Shown: positions 22,628 to 33,649, counted from the first letter of the stretch. The stretch is DNA of 64,000 bases from Mikania micrantha (GCA_009363875.1 CM018687.1:17298963-17362962), one strand, 5' to 3'. Made by a program: numbers and translations. Notes: generated by a model not told the origin, from the sequence alone.

Positions 22628-22728
22628 CAAATTTTTATTATTATTTCTTTTTCTTCTTTTGTGTTAAGCTTATTTCTTTTTTTAATAAATTATTCGCTAC
22701 AAAAGGATTTTTTTAGTGAACGTGTCAC
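22628..22728 (-). pseudogene. rps19: Chloroplast rps19 5' fragment
   Basis: The minus strand starts at GTG (22728) and reads the start of ribosomal protein S19 (MTRSLKK). A shortened A run then shifts the frame. It ends at trnH, as the rps19 remnant does at the plastid IRa junction. Confidence 0.82.
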
Positions 22729-22780
22729 AACTTCCTCCTATTTTTTTGTAAAGACGAAGAAAGAAATTCTTTTTTCTCTC

Positions 22781-22794
22781 CTATTTACTACGGC
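22781..22794 (-). pseudogene. rpl2: Chloroplast rpl2 last codons
   Basis: The minus strand encodes the C-terminal Arg-Arg-Ser-Lys-stop of plastid L2, separated from rps19 by a plastid-type 52-bp spacer. The match stops abruptly at the matK join. Confidence 0.75.
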
Positions 22795-23205
22795 TTTAAA
22801 TGTGAAAGTTGTCCTCTAAAAAAGAAAATATTAAATGACTTGATCGTAAATTATCGGATTTAACTACCCCTTTCTTTTTTAGGGAAGATATTAATCGCAG
22901 AGACAATGAAATTTCCATAATGGTTGAGGAAACCTCTGACATTACTTGCGAATAAAAATTCTTGTTGTGCCCCAAAAGTTTAGAATCATTAACATAAAGA
23001 ATCAAATGATTCTGTTGCTACATTCGAATGATTAAACGTTTCACAATTAGTAAACTGGATTTATTGTCATAACCTGCATTTTCCAACAAAATCGATCCAT
23101 TTAAACCATGATCATGAGCAAGTACATAAATATACTCCTGAAAGATAAGTGGATATAAGAAGTAGTGATATCTATCTAGCCTAAATAGCTTTGGAATTTA
23201 TCCAT
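22795..23205 (-). pseudogene. matK: Chloroplast matK 5' fragment
   Basis: Starts at ATG (23205) with MDKFQSYLG, then hits a stop after a lost base. Further on it reads LLGHNKNFYSQVMSEVSSTI and RLISSLKKKGVVKS then FSFLEDNFHI, the N-terminal part of maturase K. It covers roughly the first 130 codons of about 500. Several indels and a TAG show it is non-functional. Confidence 0.92.
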
Positions 23206-23245
23206 TTGAAATTCTATTTAAATGAAAGGTAGAGGATTTTGGGGG

Positions 23246-24939
23246 TTATATATACATGTTAAAAACGTATCAACATAAAGTTGGTTTTATCACATGTTTA
23301 GATAAGAAATAAGTATCAAAAATAGAGTTTGTCGTATGTCATGTTGTTTATTAATGTTTGCCAAGCCCGAGGCCCTAAGTATCAGTTGCGTCACTACTGA
23401 ACTAGACTGTTTATCGTGCCTCCTCCATGTCTATCGTAAAAACAATGGTGATGGGTCGAGATTACACACGTCCGGACCTCCGGTCAGTATTGGCGTCATG
23501 TGGGTTCGTCAATCCCAATAGTACTATCTAAGCTCGCCTCGTTGTATACACATTAACGGTATCACTGTGCGAGGACTTTATACGATACACAATACTTATG
23601 AGTTTGTTCCTAATAAACCAGCATACACACAATGTTCGTACACATAGTTTTAAGCAATATGTATTCTCCCCCTAGTTTAAAGCTTGAAAAACAATTAAGA
23701 GAAAAGGGGCCTTAAACTCACCTAAGTTGTGCACGTGTGAAAGCGAAACTTGCTTGACCGTTACTTGTTACCTATATCAAGTAGTACACATAGGTTCGTG
23801 TTTGTTTTTGTGTTCGTGCCCAACAAATCCAAGTTGTTGTGTTTGCTCATGTTTGGCCAGGTTTGGCGAGTTTGACCAAGTTTGACCGTGTGGACTCAAC
23901 GAACCGTTGGTGACTCGTTAGTTTATTATCGTTCGTTTAATATTCGTTATTTATCACGTATTGCATGTAAACTCATAAGTCACATTAATTGGACAACTTA
24001 CTATTTATCAGTAAGTTTTCATTTTTAGCAGGTTTCTATTTTTAGAAGTTTACATAAAAATCATATTTTACCATTCTAAGCATGATCGTTTTTCCTTAAG
24101 TGATCATGTTATCATATAGCACGTTGCCACATGTCGTCAAGTAAGCAAAAATTTCACTTTAAGTAATTAAAGTTACTAAATATAGAAAGTTTCTATATTT
24201 ATTATGTTTTAATATAATTAATCATACTACAACTTACATAACATCTCATTATGGTATTTAAAATCATATTTCAATATCTAACATGTTCCTATATCATTTC
24301 TTACAAAAACCCCAAATCAAAAGTTACCATAAATAGCAAGTTCACTTCAAAACTCATATTATTCAAGATCAAGTTATACAAATATGTTCATGTGACCATT
24401 AATCTCATCAAATTACTTAAACATGACCAAAACACTACATGCATTTCTCATTTTTATAACAAAAGTTTCCTTATTTAGAAACTCTTGAACAATAGGCTTA
24501 CTTTCTCAGTTTGTACCAAATCTATTATGCTATTATCACTAATAGTAATCACAAATCATTATTTAAGCATACATAACATGTTCAAATCATAGTCTAGCAT
24601 CATATTGTATCCCCAAAGTTACTATTTATTGTAACTTTCACAATGTTAGTCCCATTACAGGATCTAAAACTGATATTGATTATCCAATCACACGTGAGAG
24701 TGCGGAATGGTATCATGTGTGTGCAAAACAATAATAATCAAGAACAAGATGAAAAGCAATACGATTACTCACGTTAATTGCTCTCGATTTCAAAAGAACC
24801 GACTGATACAATATGTTCGACTCTAAGAATTGAGGAAAAAAATAACCAAAAACAAACCAACCAACTGTAACTTCTAAGCCAGATTTATATAGCATCCATA
24901 CATAACCTAGGTCTCTCGGCCCATTTATCACTAAACATA
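23246..24939. other. Region without recognised gene
   Basis: No coding frame of note. 23330-23580 is less A/T-rich and resembles LTR sequence. A pyrimidine run TTCTCCCCCTAG at 23661-23675 looks like a minus-strand polypurine tract, but no LTR boundary could be paired with it. Confidence 0.35.
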
Positions 24940-26990
24940 TGTCACACCCCCACCTCTCATCACCTGTTGATGATGTCACTGAACACACTGAGAAGGTCGC
25001 AGAAGCATAGCGGTGATGTCTCGGAGATGGGGTGTAACTTACTTGATTTGGTATCACAACATACAGATTAACTTAAAGATGATATATTACAAGGGTTTCG
25101 TCATCACAATCAGAATTACAGTTTACAACTAAGTTTATTACACAAGCCAAATTATTTAATTACAAGTATCTAAACGTGCAATCTCGCCGATGCTCACTGT
25201 CTACCTGCAAAAGATTTGAGTTTGGAAAGGTCAGCACAAAGCTGGTGAGTTCGTAATGTTCAAGTTAAACAATATGATATGATATACAGTGTTCAAAATA
25301 ACCATGAGACCCGTATCTAGTTCCTTTTGGACTGAAATGTTCTATTATGTGAAGATACTACACGTCGGTAAATATCTTTGTGCCTCATTCTTAATGTCTA
25401 TTACAAACATTAAGCTGATATTGGAAACAAGTACAAACATATATACCAAGGGGAGTTGCAAGCTCTCGGCAAATGGGTTGTCAGCCGATAGTACTACCAA
25501 TGCTTCCTGTTCGCCCCCCCACATGGGTTCACTAGATACAGTTTCGAGAGATGAGGACTTTTTGATACTGTGATAGTGAGTTACAGGCAAAATCCCATGA
25601 AATCTTACAGAAGTCACATGAAATCACACAGATTACACTGATACATATCATATGTTTAGAAATAGTTTCACAGAAATACCCCAGTGTTTGTAAAACATTA
25701 AAGATAATAGGGATTGTACAAAACTCACCTGAAGTCTCAAGATAGCAGAATCACACACAAACTGATAATAATGGCTTAATTCTGCATTAGTTTATGTTTA
25801 ATAAGTTATTTATGTTTTAACTTACTGATTAGATCTTTTTGAACATTCAATGTCGAAGACATTGTCTTGAAAGTCATAAAACTGATATCATATGATTAAT
25901 TAGTTGATTTAATGTCATATCATACAATGCATGATATTGTAGGAACCTATACTGATTCAGGTTCCTAATACAAAGTTGATGACACATTTGATTAATCAGA
26001 ATGTTATCAGATTAACCAATTAGGTATTGTTGTTGATTATATTACTGAAATAGTTTCTAGATAGATTTATGTTTTAGGAATGGTCAATCCTTGTTATTGA
26101 TTATCCAGATATCATGAAACATAGGAATGTAACATTGGAATATGTTTAATAACCATGTTCAACGTATTAATCTGACTGTTATCATAAACGTATGATAGTC
26201 GTTTCAATGATTATTTTAATGATTGTGATTAGTTTGAAACACATGGATTTAATCTTGCATTTCAAGGATTGATCAAGATAATCACACACATTGTTACAAT
26301 CAAATGGTTTAAACAATTATAATCATAGTTATAGTTTCATGATAACCGGACATTTAACATATCAAAACAAGGATTTAACCGTTAACACATCAAGTTCTTC
26401 GTTTATAATCATTCCTAGCCATCATCTAAGCAATAATCAACAATCCTAACTATTGCATTACGTTTAAAAACAAGATCTAATTAAACCATTATCAATCTGG
26501 TAGGATGAAACGAATCATTACCTAATCGGACGGATTTCTCGGATAGAAATGATGATCAGCACTTGTAGATACATTCCCTGGTACGATCCGGACGTTTAGA
26601 AGTCTTTAGAACAAAGTTTTGGTGATCACAGGTTGTATTTTACGTCTGGAAATGAAAGTAAGTTCGAGAATGAAAAAGATATTCAATTTGCATGAAATCT
26701 GATTCATTAAACTGATCCATCTGACCGCCTTAAGCCTCGCGTACTGCCTAGCGGGCCGGTTTGGCGCTAGGCGTACCACGAAGGATCAAAGAGCCTTAGA
26801 TATTTTTGGTTCCGCCCGTACCGCCTAGCGTGGCAAGCTGGGGCTACGCGTACGGGTCCCCAGATTTTGATATTTTTGAATTTTTCTTCGTTTTACGATT
26901 CCGGAGAATGCGGAACTCCGTTTCACGCACGGTTTTCTCCCACGTTCACGATTTCTCGCATACTTTCAATCTGTAGTAATCACAATCGCT
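24940..26990 (-). repeat. Probable decayed LTR (TGTCACACCCCC terminus)
   Basis: Begins TGTCACACCCCC on plus and runs about 2 kb without a coding frame, consistent with a minus-strand solo or decayed LTR. The other end could not be fixed. 26690-26860 is unusually G/C-rich for the window, with repeated CCGCCTAGCG and GCTAGGCG words. Confidence 0.5.
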
Positions 26991-27004
26991 AAATCAACGT
27001 GGAT

Positions 27005-27188
27005 TTCAAGAACGATGATATGTGTTTTCATTGATAATGACGTAATCTTCAAATGCAATTGTCACAGTAGATCCAACAATTAAAACATAAACCACTCGAG
27101 AACAACAAACACTCGAGAACCAAAAACACAAATCGAGAACCACCATGACAACCACAAGAAACACCAAAACTAATTTTACTTCCCAACA
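27005..27188 (-). repeat. 3' LTR start of a SIRE-like Copia
   Basis: The minus-strand LTR begins TGTTGGGAAGT at 27188, directly after the purine tract CTAGGGGGAGAT (27189-27200). The far end of the LTR to the left is uncertain. Confidence 0.6.
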
Positions 27189-27196
27189 ATCTCCCC

Positions 27197-27661
27197 CTAG
27201 TTTTGTGTTTCCTCAGCTCTCTTTTCTTTTGTAGGTTCATCAGATTCTCCACATTTAATCATCAATGTAGAGGAATCTCCTTTACCTCCAGACCATGCTT
27301 CATTCTTCACAATGACTCTTGTATAAACTACAAACTCCAAATCATCTTCCAAGTGATCTTGATCCACTTTCATCTCTGGACTGTTCAGGAATTTTATATC
27401 TTTCTCACTTAAACACATTAGATCAATCGGATCATAAAATGTGTACTCAACATCCCTACAGTTAATAATCACGCCATATGTATGTTCATCAAAAGCCCAG
27501 AATTTGAAACTATTCAAAACTCCCTCAGGTAAGTCTAGAAGTATCGGGACCTTCTTCATCCATTCAGTAGCTGGCCATTTTACTTCATAGACATCAATAT
27601 CAATTGGGCTTCCAAGAGAATTTGTCTTCTTCTTTATTTTGACAGACTTAGCAAGAGTCAT
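27197..27661 (-). pseudogene. SIRE-like extra ORF, C-terminal piece
   Basis: A 154-residue frame (for example KKVPILLDLPEGVLNSFKFW and YGVIINCRDVEYTFYDPIDL). It is separated from the upstream piece (27725-28705) by two stop codons in about 60 bp. It ends next to the polypurine tract, so this was the 3'-most protein of the element. Function unknown; such frames are sometimes called env-like, without a shown role. Confidence 0.65.
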
Positions 27662-27724
27662 ATTAGATAATCCTTTCTTGACATGCTATTGTAAAGAGTT
27701 GTAGAAATTTTCTCTCCGTTTGTT

Positions 27725-28705
27725 CTAGCTAGGATTGAAGAATTTTTGTCTCGCCAGTTCCACCATGTTGACAACTGTCAATGATTTGAACGAAGAAGGA
27801 TGATCATCATATTCAATACGCTTGGTCAACTTTCTTCTAAGCCACCACATCTCCATTACTTCATCATATCCCCAGCACACAATCCCAGACCTGTCTCCTT
27901 CATAATTAAACCTGCTATCTCCCACGTCAACAATGAACCTGGTAGGTTTAAATTTAGCTGCATCTTTAGCCTCTTGAATGGTTCTGTCTGTAATCATCAT
28001 AAGCTCCCTGGATTTAGCTATACTAACTTTAAATCCAGTATCACCAGCAAAGTATTTTCTCAATCCCTCTTCACGACTTCGGGTAAGCTCATCAAACTCA
28101 GCTTCACTAATTTCAGGTGTGGGTTTAGAAGTAGTTGATGGGCTTGATTCATCAACGAACTCTCTTTTAAACTTGTTTTGTAATTTTTGCTTTAAATTAA
28201 GAACAATTGCTGATAAATGACCCATATTGGTTTCAAGATCTTTGATCTTTTTGTCTTTAAGCTCATTGTATGTCTTCAACTCTTGAATCAGAAGTGTATT
28301 AGATAGATAATCTTGTTCTAGCTCAAACACTCTGCTTTTTAGCTTGACAATATCAATGGGTTCATCTTCAGGCAACACATTCTTTCCTCTATTAGCTCTA
28401 ATCATTTGTTCTCCGGCTAGAAAAGAATCATAATCAAGATCTTCAGTATGTGAGGAAGACCTAGCGATTGATTTTCTAACTTGTGGTGATGGTTCGGTTG
28501 GTTCAGTAGTGGTGGTATGTATCGGAGTTACTGAAACATGTTCAGTTTCTGGTTCATGAATAACAACCCCCGGCCGTGGGTCTCTTCTTCTCTTTCTTGG
28601 AATCAAATCAGTAGCTACATCCAGAGGTGGTTCTTGATCAGTAAAGGAAGGTGCAGAAGGAGGATTCACTACACTTCTTTTTAACATGCTCAAGCAACGC
28701 GTCAC
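27725..28705 (-). CDS. SIRE-like extra ORF, central piece
   Basis: A 326-residue frame. The N-terminal third is Pro/Ser/Thr-rich with a basic patch (RKRRRDPRPG) that could act as a nuclear signal. A heptad-rich stretch near residues 120-175 (VFELEQDYLSNTLLIQELKT) predicts a coiled coil. The C-terminal part is charged with a Trp-rich block (MEMWWLRRKLTKRIEYDDHP). It overlaps the next upstream frame (28638-28901) by a frameshift. Without stops, 29660-27197 would be one protein of roughly 800 residues. Confidence 0.65.
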   Translation of the reverse strand: MTRCLSMLKRSVVNPPSAPSFTDQEPPLDVATDLIPRKRRRDPRPGVVIHEPETEHVSVTPIHTTTTEPTEPSPQVRKSIARSSSHTEDLDYDSFLAGEQMIRANRGKNVLPEDEPIDIVKLKSRVFELEQDYLSNTLLIQELKTYNELKDKKIKDLETNMGHLSAIVLNLKQKLQNKFKREFVDESSPSTTSKPTPEISEAEFDELTRSREEGLRKYFAGDTGFKVSIAKSRELMMITDRTIQEAKDAAKFKPTRFIVDVGDSRFNYEGDRSGIVCWGYDEVMEMWWLRRKLTKRIEYDDHPSSFKSLTVVNMVELARQKFFNPS

Positions 28706-28901
28706 GATTTTTAGTAGTAAGCAACTTTACTTGCTCATGAAGGTCCTTCTCAACCTCTTGTGTCTCAATCTCAAAGTCAAAATCCATATCAGGTTCCTCT
28801 CCAGTCAAAACATCTTCATAATTGGGCAATGTAACAAAATATACATCATCATCTGTGGATTTTGAACCAGCAACTTCAACATTATGTTCTTCCTCAACCA
28901 A
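28638..28901 (-). pseudogene. SIRE-like extra ORF, acidic linker piece
   Basis: An 87-residue acidic frame (DVLTGEEPDMDFDFEIETQE) between the conserved N-terminal domain and the coiled-coil part. It is bounded by frameshifts on both sides. Confidence 0.55.
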
Positions 28902-29660
28902 ATTTCTTCAAAGGGTGCAATACCTCAAACTTGTATTTTCCACCCCTATTTTGCATCATAAGCGAAAAGGTTGATTCACTCAGGAGTTTCAAATCTCTAG
29001 TCGCCACTCCTCTCTGTAGACCAGAAAATCTCTCGTCAAAGATCATTTGCAGAAATCTGGGATACATCATGAACCTTTCTGATTTACTCCCCTTCAAGTT
29101 GCCCTTCATCTCATTTAGAATGAATTTTGAGAAGTTATAACCCCCGGTTCATGGCAAGGGAGAAAAAACAGAGGATTGTTCCTTGTTCAGCATATTGAAG
29201 GTCCCCTTATTAACACTCATACAGACCATGAAAACATGAGCTATATATCTCCAATATGGAATCAATAGTTTCTTCTGCAACATTGGATATATTCCTTCAT
29301 AACCCATTTCAGACAGGACACCTTCAATAACTCCTTTCTCAAGTGCTACCGAATCAGTAGGCTTATCAATAAATGCCATAACTTCTCTAATCACAGCTTC
29401 CAAAATCACAACTTCTGTGTCTTGAACTCGAGCAACAACGGTTCATTTTCCACCATCTCCTTCTCTATGCAGCTTAGCAGACAACCAGAACTCTTCGATA
29501 AGGTTTTCATGAATGACCGGGTTCATTCTCAAGGCATGAGAGATTTTGCAGGTGTTGAACCCATGAATAACGAATGCAAACTGATTCTGGCTTTCTGGAG
29601 GAGGAGCTAACAACAATGCTATCTTATGATTATTTTTCCACAGAATCTACAGTTGTGCCA
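28894..29660 (-). pseudogene. SIRE-like extra ORF, conserved N-terminal domain
   Basis: Starts near 29660 at an ATG after a TTTGCAG acceptor-like motif. The reading is broken by an early TAG and a second stop near 29148. Visible blocks are ALRMNPVIHENLIEEFWLSA, VVILEAVIREVMAFIDKPTD, SEMGYEGIYPMLQKKLLIPY, and SERFMMYPRFLQMIFDERFS. The pattern (small N-terminal block, FW-x-SA, GY-x(n)-L, P-x-W/Y, MYPRF) matches the putative plant transposon protein found with Copia elements in Asteraceae. The homologue on the right of the window is 58667-60288. Confidence 0.68.
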
Positions 29661-32250
29661 TTTTAACCTGCAAATTATCAAAACACATCAATAAAATTCA
29701 AGTTAGAAACAATTTCCTCGAATCTCAATAATAAGTCATTTTTTTCGAATTCATTTTATCATTCTCGAGTCAAAGAAAGATTTTCGAGAACAAAATTATT
29801 CTTTTCAATATCGAACTTAACTTTGGAAATCTAACAACTCAGTTCTCGAGAACAACTTTTGTTCTCGAGTTATTTGTTTCTTTCTCGAGTTTAAGGAGAA
29901 ATCAATTCTCGAATTTTACATAACACGCTTATCAAATTCGAACAAGTGTAAGTTGTTCTCGAACACTGTTCCATAGTCACAGAAATCGTTCATAAGGCCG
30001 CGATCCACGTATTGGTACGCACTGTACCCAAATGGAATTCGATTGCGATTTGGTTCACTTCGGTTCGTCGACACCCAACTGACTGGATCGTCGACTTCAA
30101 TCGCAAGCGTCGTTGACTCCAATCTCCCTGTTTGTCGACTTCGTTCAATGGAATTCACGAGTTTCTATTCACTGGAACATCGAATTTCACCATTTTGGTA
30201 TATTGATTTTGGATTAATCGAATTTCATGTTCCTCATTCTTTCAATTGGGTCTATAAAATCAATGAATTCACGTTCCCCATTCTTCTTCCCCATTCTTGG
30301 CGAATTCAGGTTCCCCATTCTTGGCAGATTCACGTTCACGATTCACGCTCTCCATTTTTAGGTTTTTTATATTTTAATGTGGATTTATGTTATTACATTT
30401 ACCCATTTACCCTTATAGTTAAAAGTTATATTAAAACTTACCTTTATGAAAGTTAAAATTATGTTATAACCCTTAGAGTTATAATTTTGATAAAAACTTT
30501 TCCTAAACTTCATTTAATTGATTTATTTGTTTTATCTACTTTTGATTATGAAATTATATATTTTATGTTATGATTACCGTACCGGATATAAATGGTACAT
30601 CGTACCGAAATGAACCTACCCCCTTCGTACCGAATTCGTTGAGCCTAGCGAACCGTGTACCCGAACCGTGTTTTCGTACTGAAGCGAACCGCGATTTATG
30701 TGACTATGCACTGTTCCCTTTTCTCGAGTTTAATAAAAGTTCTCGAATCCTCTTTCTTTTCTCGGGTTTTAGGTCAGCTCATTTTAAAATATCCTTTCTC
30801 GAGCATCCTAGCCTTTCTCGAACTTAAGCTCGAGAACCCTTCATCTTCTTCAAAGACATTCGAAATCCATTCCGGGTGAATCTCAACATTTACCAAATTA
30901 GTTCAAAACAATTTTAATCAAGAGTTTATCATGATTTAACTTTATCATTCCATTCCAACATTTAATTTCTGATTCAAACCACCAAAATCAACATCACTCA
31001 AATTCCGTGAGGTTTTTCTCTTTCTCTTCGAACCTGTAACATACCTTAGCAAACGATGAAGAAGACAATGAACAGTGATCAACTATGCAGAAACTCGAAA
31101 ACGTGGTTGCTGATGTCGAAACCACAAAGAACTCGATTCAAAAACTCGAAAACGTGTTTGTTAAGTTCGAAAATGGCTGGGGAAGTTTTTGAGACCCAAA
31201 AAATTTATTAAACCCTAATTAACCCCTTCCGTTTACTTCGGTCCGATAACATATAACCACCCAAGTCCATTAACCGCCCAAGTCCATTATCCGGCCCATA
31301 AACTCAAAATGTTCATTTTGAATTAACAGGAGTGATCAAGTCAAACAAACTCATTAATTTTGGGATCAAATCGTTCTCAAGTCAGTCAAAGAACTCCTTT
31401 CAATACCAACCTTTATGAACCCAATATCATGACTGCCGGTATATTGTCCGTTTAAACCCAATCTTAAAACCTTTTCCCTTTTTCTATTCATGCATGTTTA
31501 TCATGTTTTGGTACCTTAAGTGTGTTATGAGCGAATCACCCTAAATCCTAGATACCTATGGTGCATCCTATCAAGCCAAAGAATTCCTACTTCAAATTCA
31601 ACATGCATCCGATCCTGATTATACGTCTGAGAGTTTAGAGAGAGTGCAAGAATGGATCATAGTTTTTAATATACAAGGCTTAATATACAATGGAGTTTGG
31701 GTTTTGGACTCTAGAGGGTCTCTTTTAACATGCTTTTGCATGATTGTGCTTTGAGGCATCTTTTATTGTTTTTAGTAGATCGAGATTTCGTAGCATATGC
31801 TCATGTATGCAAGTCATATCTCAGGTCTCCGTGTAAATAGAACAAAGAGAGTTACATTTCTCATGTCTCTGCGGAAGCAGAACAGAGGCAACACATCCAT
31901 GAGCACAGCAGAATCTTATGTACAGACGCAAAGCACTTTCAGAGAAAGCACTCGATGTTCGATGTATTTTCAGAATCTCGTGCATATTAAATGTGTCCTA
32001 AGATTTCTAAGACAGTCAAATAGGCAATGCACTTTTCTAAGTAGTGATATTTCCACACAACAACACACAATTTCTTTAGTTAAGCACAAGATAGATCAAC
32101 TAATTTGGTTAAGTGAGTCTTGTCATTTCAACCCAAGTTCTTTCAGAGATAGCACTTTACATAATTTTTAACTGACCCTTTATAACAAAAATTTATATCA
32201 TTTCCCAAAACATAGTGAGAGTCTAGACTTAATTTCTTTGACATATTTCT
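29661..32250 (-). other. Spacer between Copia RNase H and extra ORF
   Basis: No gene seen apart from a TIR-type insertion (29961-30720). TTCTCGAG and related words recur between 29720 and 30850. A purine tract AAATTTAGGGGGAGAAATATG (minus, about 32247-32267) resembles an internal polypurine tract. Small ORFs at 30043-30456 and 31797-32171 look like chance frames. Confidence 0.45.
29961..30720. mobile_element. Possible TIR (MITE-like) insertion
   Basis: The left end (CTGTTCCATAGTCACAGAAA) and the inverted right end (AACAGTGCATAGTCACATAA) form long imperfect terminal repeats, and the insides are rich in GTACCG and CGAACC. Flanks are TTCTCGA on both sides. The exact termini and superfamily are uncertain. 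Confidence 0.5.
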
Positions 32251-32339
32251 CCCCCTAAATTTATTCATGGTATGAAAAAATTTATTAAAAGAAATTTAAG
32301 TGAAATGTAAGAAAAGACCCCCTTTACATGACAAAGTGA

Positions 32340-33270
32340 TTAGTCCTTATAAGAAATCATTTTCAGCAAATCCACAAGCATATTGAAGGTAAAGACGCTT
32401 ACAGGCGTTGTGAACATGTTAGCCACATTTAATTTTGTATCAATTTGTTCCATTTTAATTAGGTTATGGTCATAACAATCTCTGATAAACTGGATTTTCA
32501 TGTCTATGTGCTTGGTTTTAGAGTGTTGAACCGGTTTTTTTGCAAAATTGGATTGATGCATCTTTATCACAGAAAATAGGAGTGCTATTGAAATTCAAAA
32601 CGTAGTCCAGTAATTGATGTTGCATCCATATCACCTGGGAGCAGCAAGCAGATGTTGCAACATACTCAGCCTCTGCGGTGGAGATGGAAACAGTTTGTTG
32701 CTTCTTACACTGCCATGAAATAAGCCTGTCTCTCAGAAATTGACATCCAGCAGAAGTGGACTTACGATCAATGTCACATCCTTCGTAATCTCTGTCACTG
32801 AATGCATAAAGATCAAATTCAGAATTGTGAGGATACCACAAACCAAAACGGGCTTCCCTTTCAGATATCGAAAAATCTTGTGAACCGTAGTCAGATGGGA
32901 GAGTCTTGGTTTTGACTGAGAGCGTGCACATTGACATACTGCAAACATAATATCTGGTCGACTGGCAGTGAGATACATCAACCTTAGATCCATGTTCATC
33001 AGATGTAAGCACGGGTTGTTCTTTCATGGGAGTTACCTCGGAATGACAATCTTGCATTCCAAATTTAATCAGCATATCCGTCACATATTTGCTTTGATGA
33101 ATAAGAATTCCCTCGGAATTTTGATGAACTTGTAACCCCAAGAATGTGGTCATTTCTCCCAACTAGCTCATTTCAAACTTCTTCTTCATCACACTTTCAA
33201 ATTCCTTGCACAACTTTTCATCAAGTGCACTTGTAGAAGTGAAGTCTTCTCGGTTGTAAAGAGGTTTCAC
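32340..33270 (-). pseudogene. SIRE-like Copia RT end and RNase H
   Basis: Minus-strand frames 32518-33162 and 32340-32570, with an upstream piece to about 33270. RT end: GEMTTFLGLQVHQ and IHQSKYVTDMLIKFGM. RNase H: YAFSDRDYEGCDIDRKSTSA then CQFLRDRLISWQCKKQ and STAEAEYVATSACCSQVIWM. Tail: NLIKMEQIDTKLNVANMFTT. These are the classic Copia 3' pol blocks. One frameshift near 32550 and a TAG near 33163 break it, and everything 5' of the RT C-terminus is deleted. Confidence 0.9.
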
Positions 33271-33284
33271 TTATCTAGTTACCA

Positions 33285-33296
33285 GCTTTGATACCA
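33285..33296 (-). other. Possible primer-binding site of the deleted Copia
   Basis: The minus strand reads TGGTATCAAAGC, one change from the initiator tRNA-Met site. The adjacent 5' LTR could not be confirmed. Confidence 0.4.
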
Positions 33297-33331
33297 AAGT
33301 AAAATCACAAAATGACGTTAATGGTAGACGC

Positions 33332-33604
33332 TAGAGGTGGCCAAACCGGGTTTTTTTTGGAACCGGAACCGGTTCCTTCCAAACAGTTCCGGTTCCGGTC
33401 AACAAAGTCAAGAACCGGTTCCGGTTTTTGACCGGTTCCAACAGGTATTTTTGCCGGTTTTGGCCTGTTCCGGTTCGGATTTGTCCGGTTTAAGAATGGA
33501 ACCGGTTCCGGTTCCAACTTCTCTAAAAACCCGGAACTGCCCCGTACCCATCAGTTCGGGTACGACCGGTTCCAGTTCGGTTCCGGGTACGTTGGCCACC
33601 TCTA
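33332..33604. mobile_element. hAT-type MITE, 273 bp
   Basis: Termini TAGAGGTGGCCAA and TTGGCCACCTCTA are inverted repeats. A perfect 8-bp target duplication GTAGACGC lies at 33324-33331 and 33605-33612, the size typical of hAT. The interior is a degenerate array of GGTTCCGGTT/AACCGGAACC words. No transposase. Confidence 0.93.
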
Positions 33605-33649
33605 GTAGACGCCACCCAAAATCATGAAGAAAGCTTGTAGACATGTACG

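Larger units (their letters stand above)
22566..23245. other. Composite nuclear plastid DNA insertion (NUPT)
   Basis: Chloroplast sequence in two joined pieces. 22566-22794 is the inverted-repeat/large-single-copy junction (3' part of trnH-GUG, a 5' fragment of rps19, and the last codons of rpl2). 22795-23205 is the 5' part of matK in inverse orientation, followed by a little trnK intron. In plastid genomes matK lies on the other side of trnH, beyond psbA, so this order is a rearrangement made before, during or after transfer. Point changes and small indels have already broken the frames. Confidence 0.88.
27189..33296 (-). mobile_element. Internally deleted SIRE-like Ty1/Copia remnant
   Basis: On the minus strand a possible primer-binding site (33285-33296, TGGTATCAAAGC) is followed almost at once by the end of Copia RT and RNase H (33270-32340). 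Then come a long non-coding stretch, an extra ORF (29660-27197), a polypurine tract and the LTR. Gag, protease, integrase and most of RT are missing. The RT-RNase H-extra ORF-LTR order is that of SIRE/Maximus-type Copia elements, which carry an additional frame after pol. Confidence 0.7.

Noticed and set aside
24940..25047. A 108-bp TG..CA unit with ACATA on both sides
   Set aside because: Too short for an LTR unit; the flank match is most likely chance inside a longer LTR.
24713..25057. 114-residue minus-strand ORF across an LTR end
   Set aside because: Spans the TGTCACACCCCC terminus and has no domain; a chance frame.
30043..30456. 137-residue plus-strand ORF
   Set aside because: Lies in the TIR-type insertion; low-complexity Phe/Ser/His-rich text without domain.
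31797..32171. 124-residue plus-strand ORF
   Set aside because: No recognisable motif, lies antisense to a Copia spacer, composition like translated non-coding DNA.
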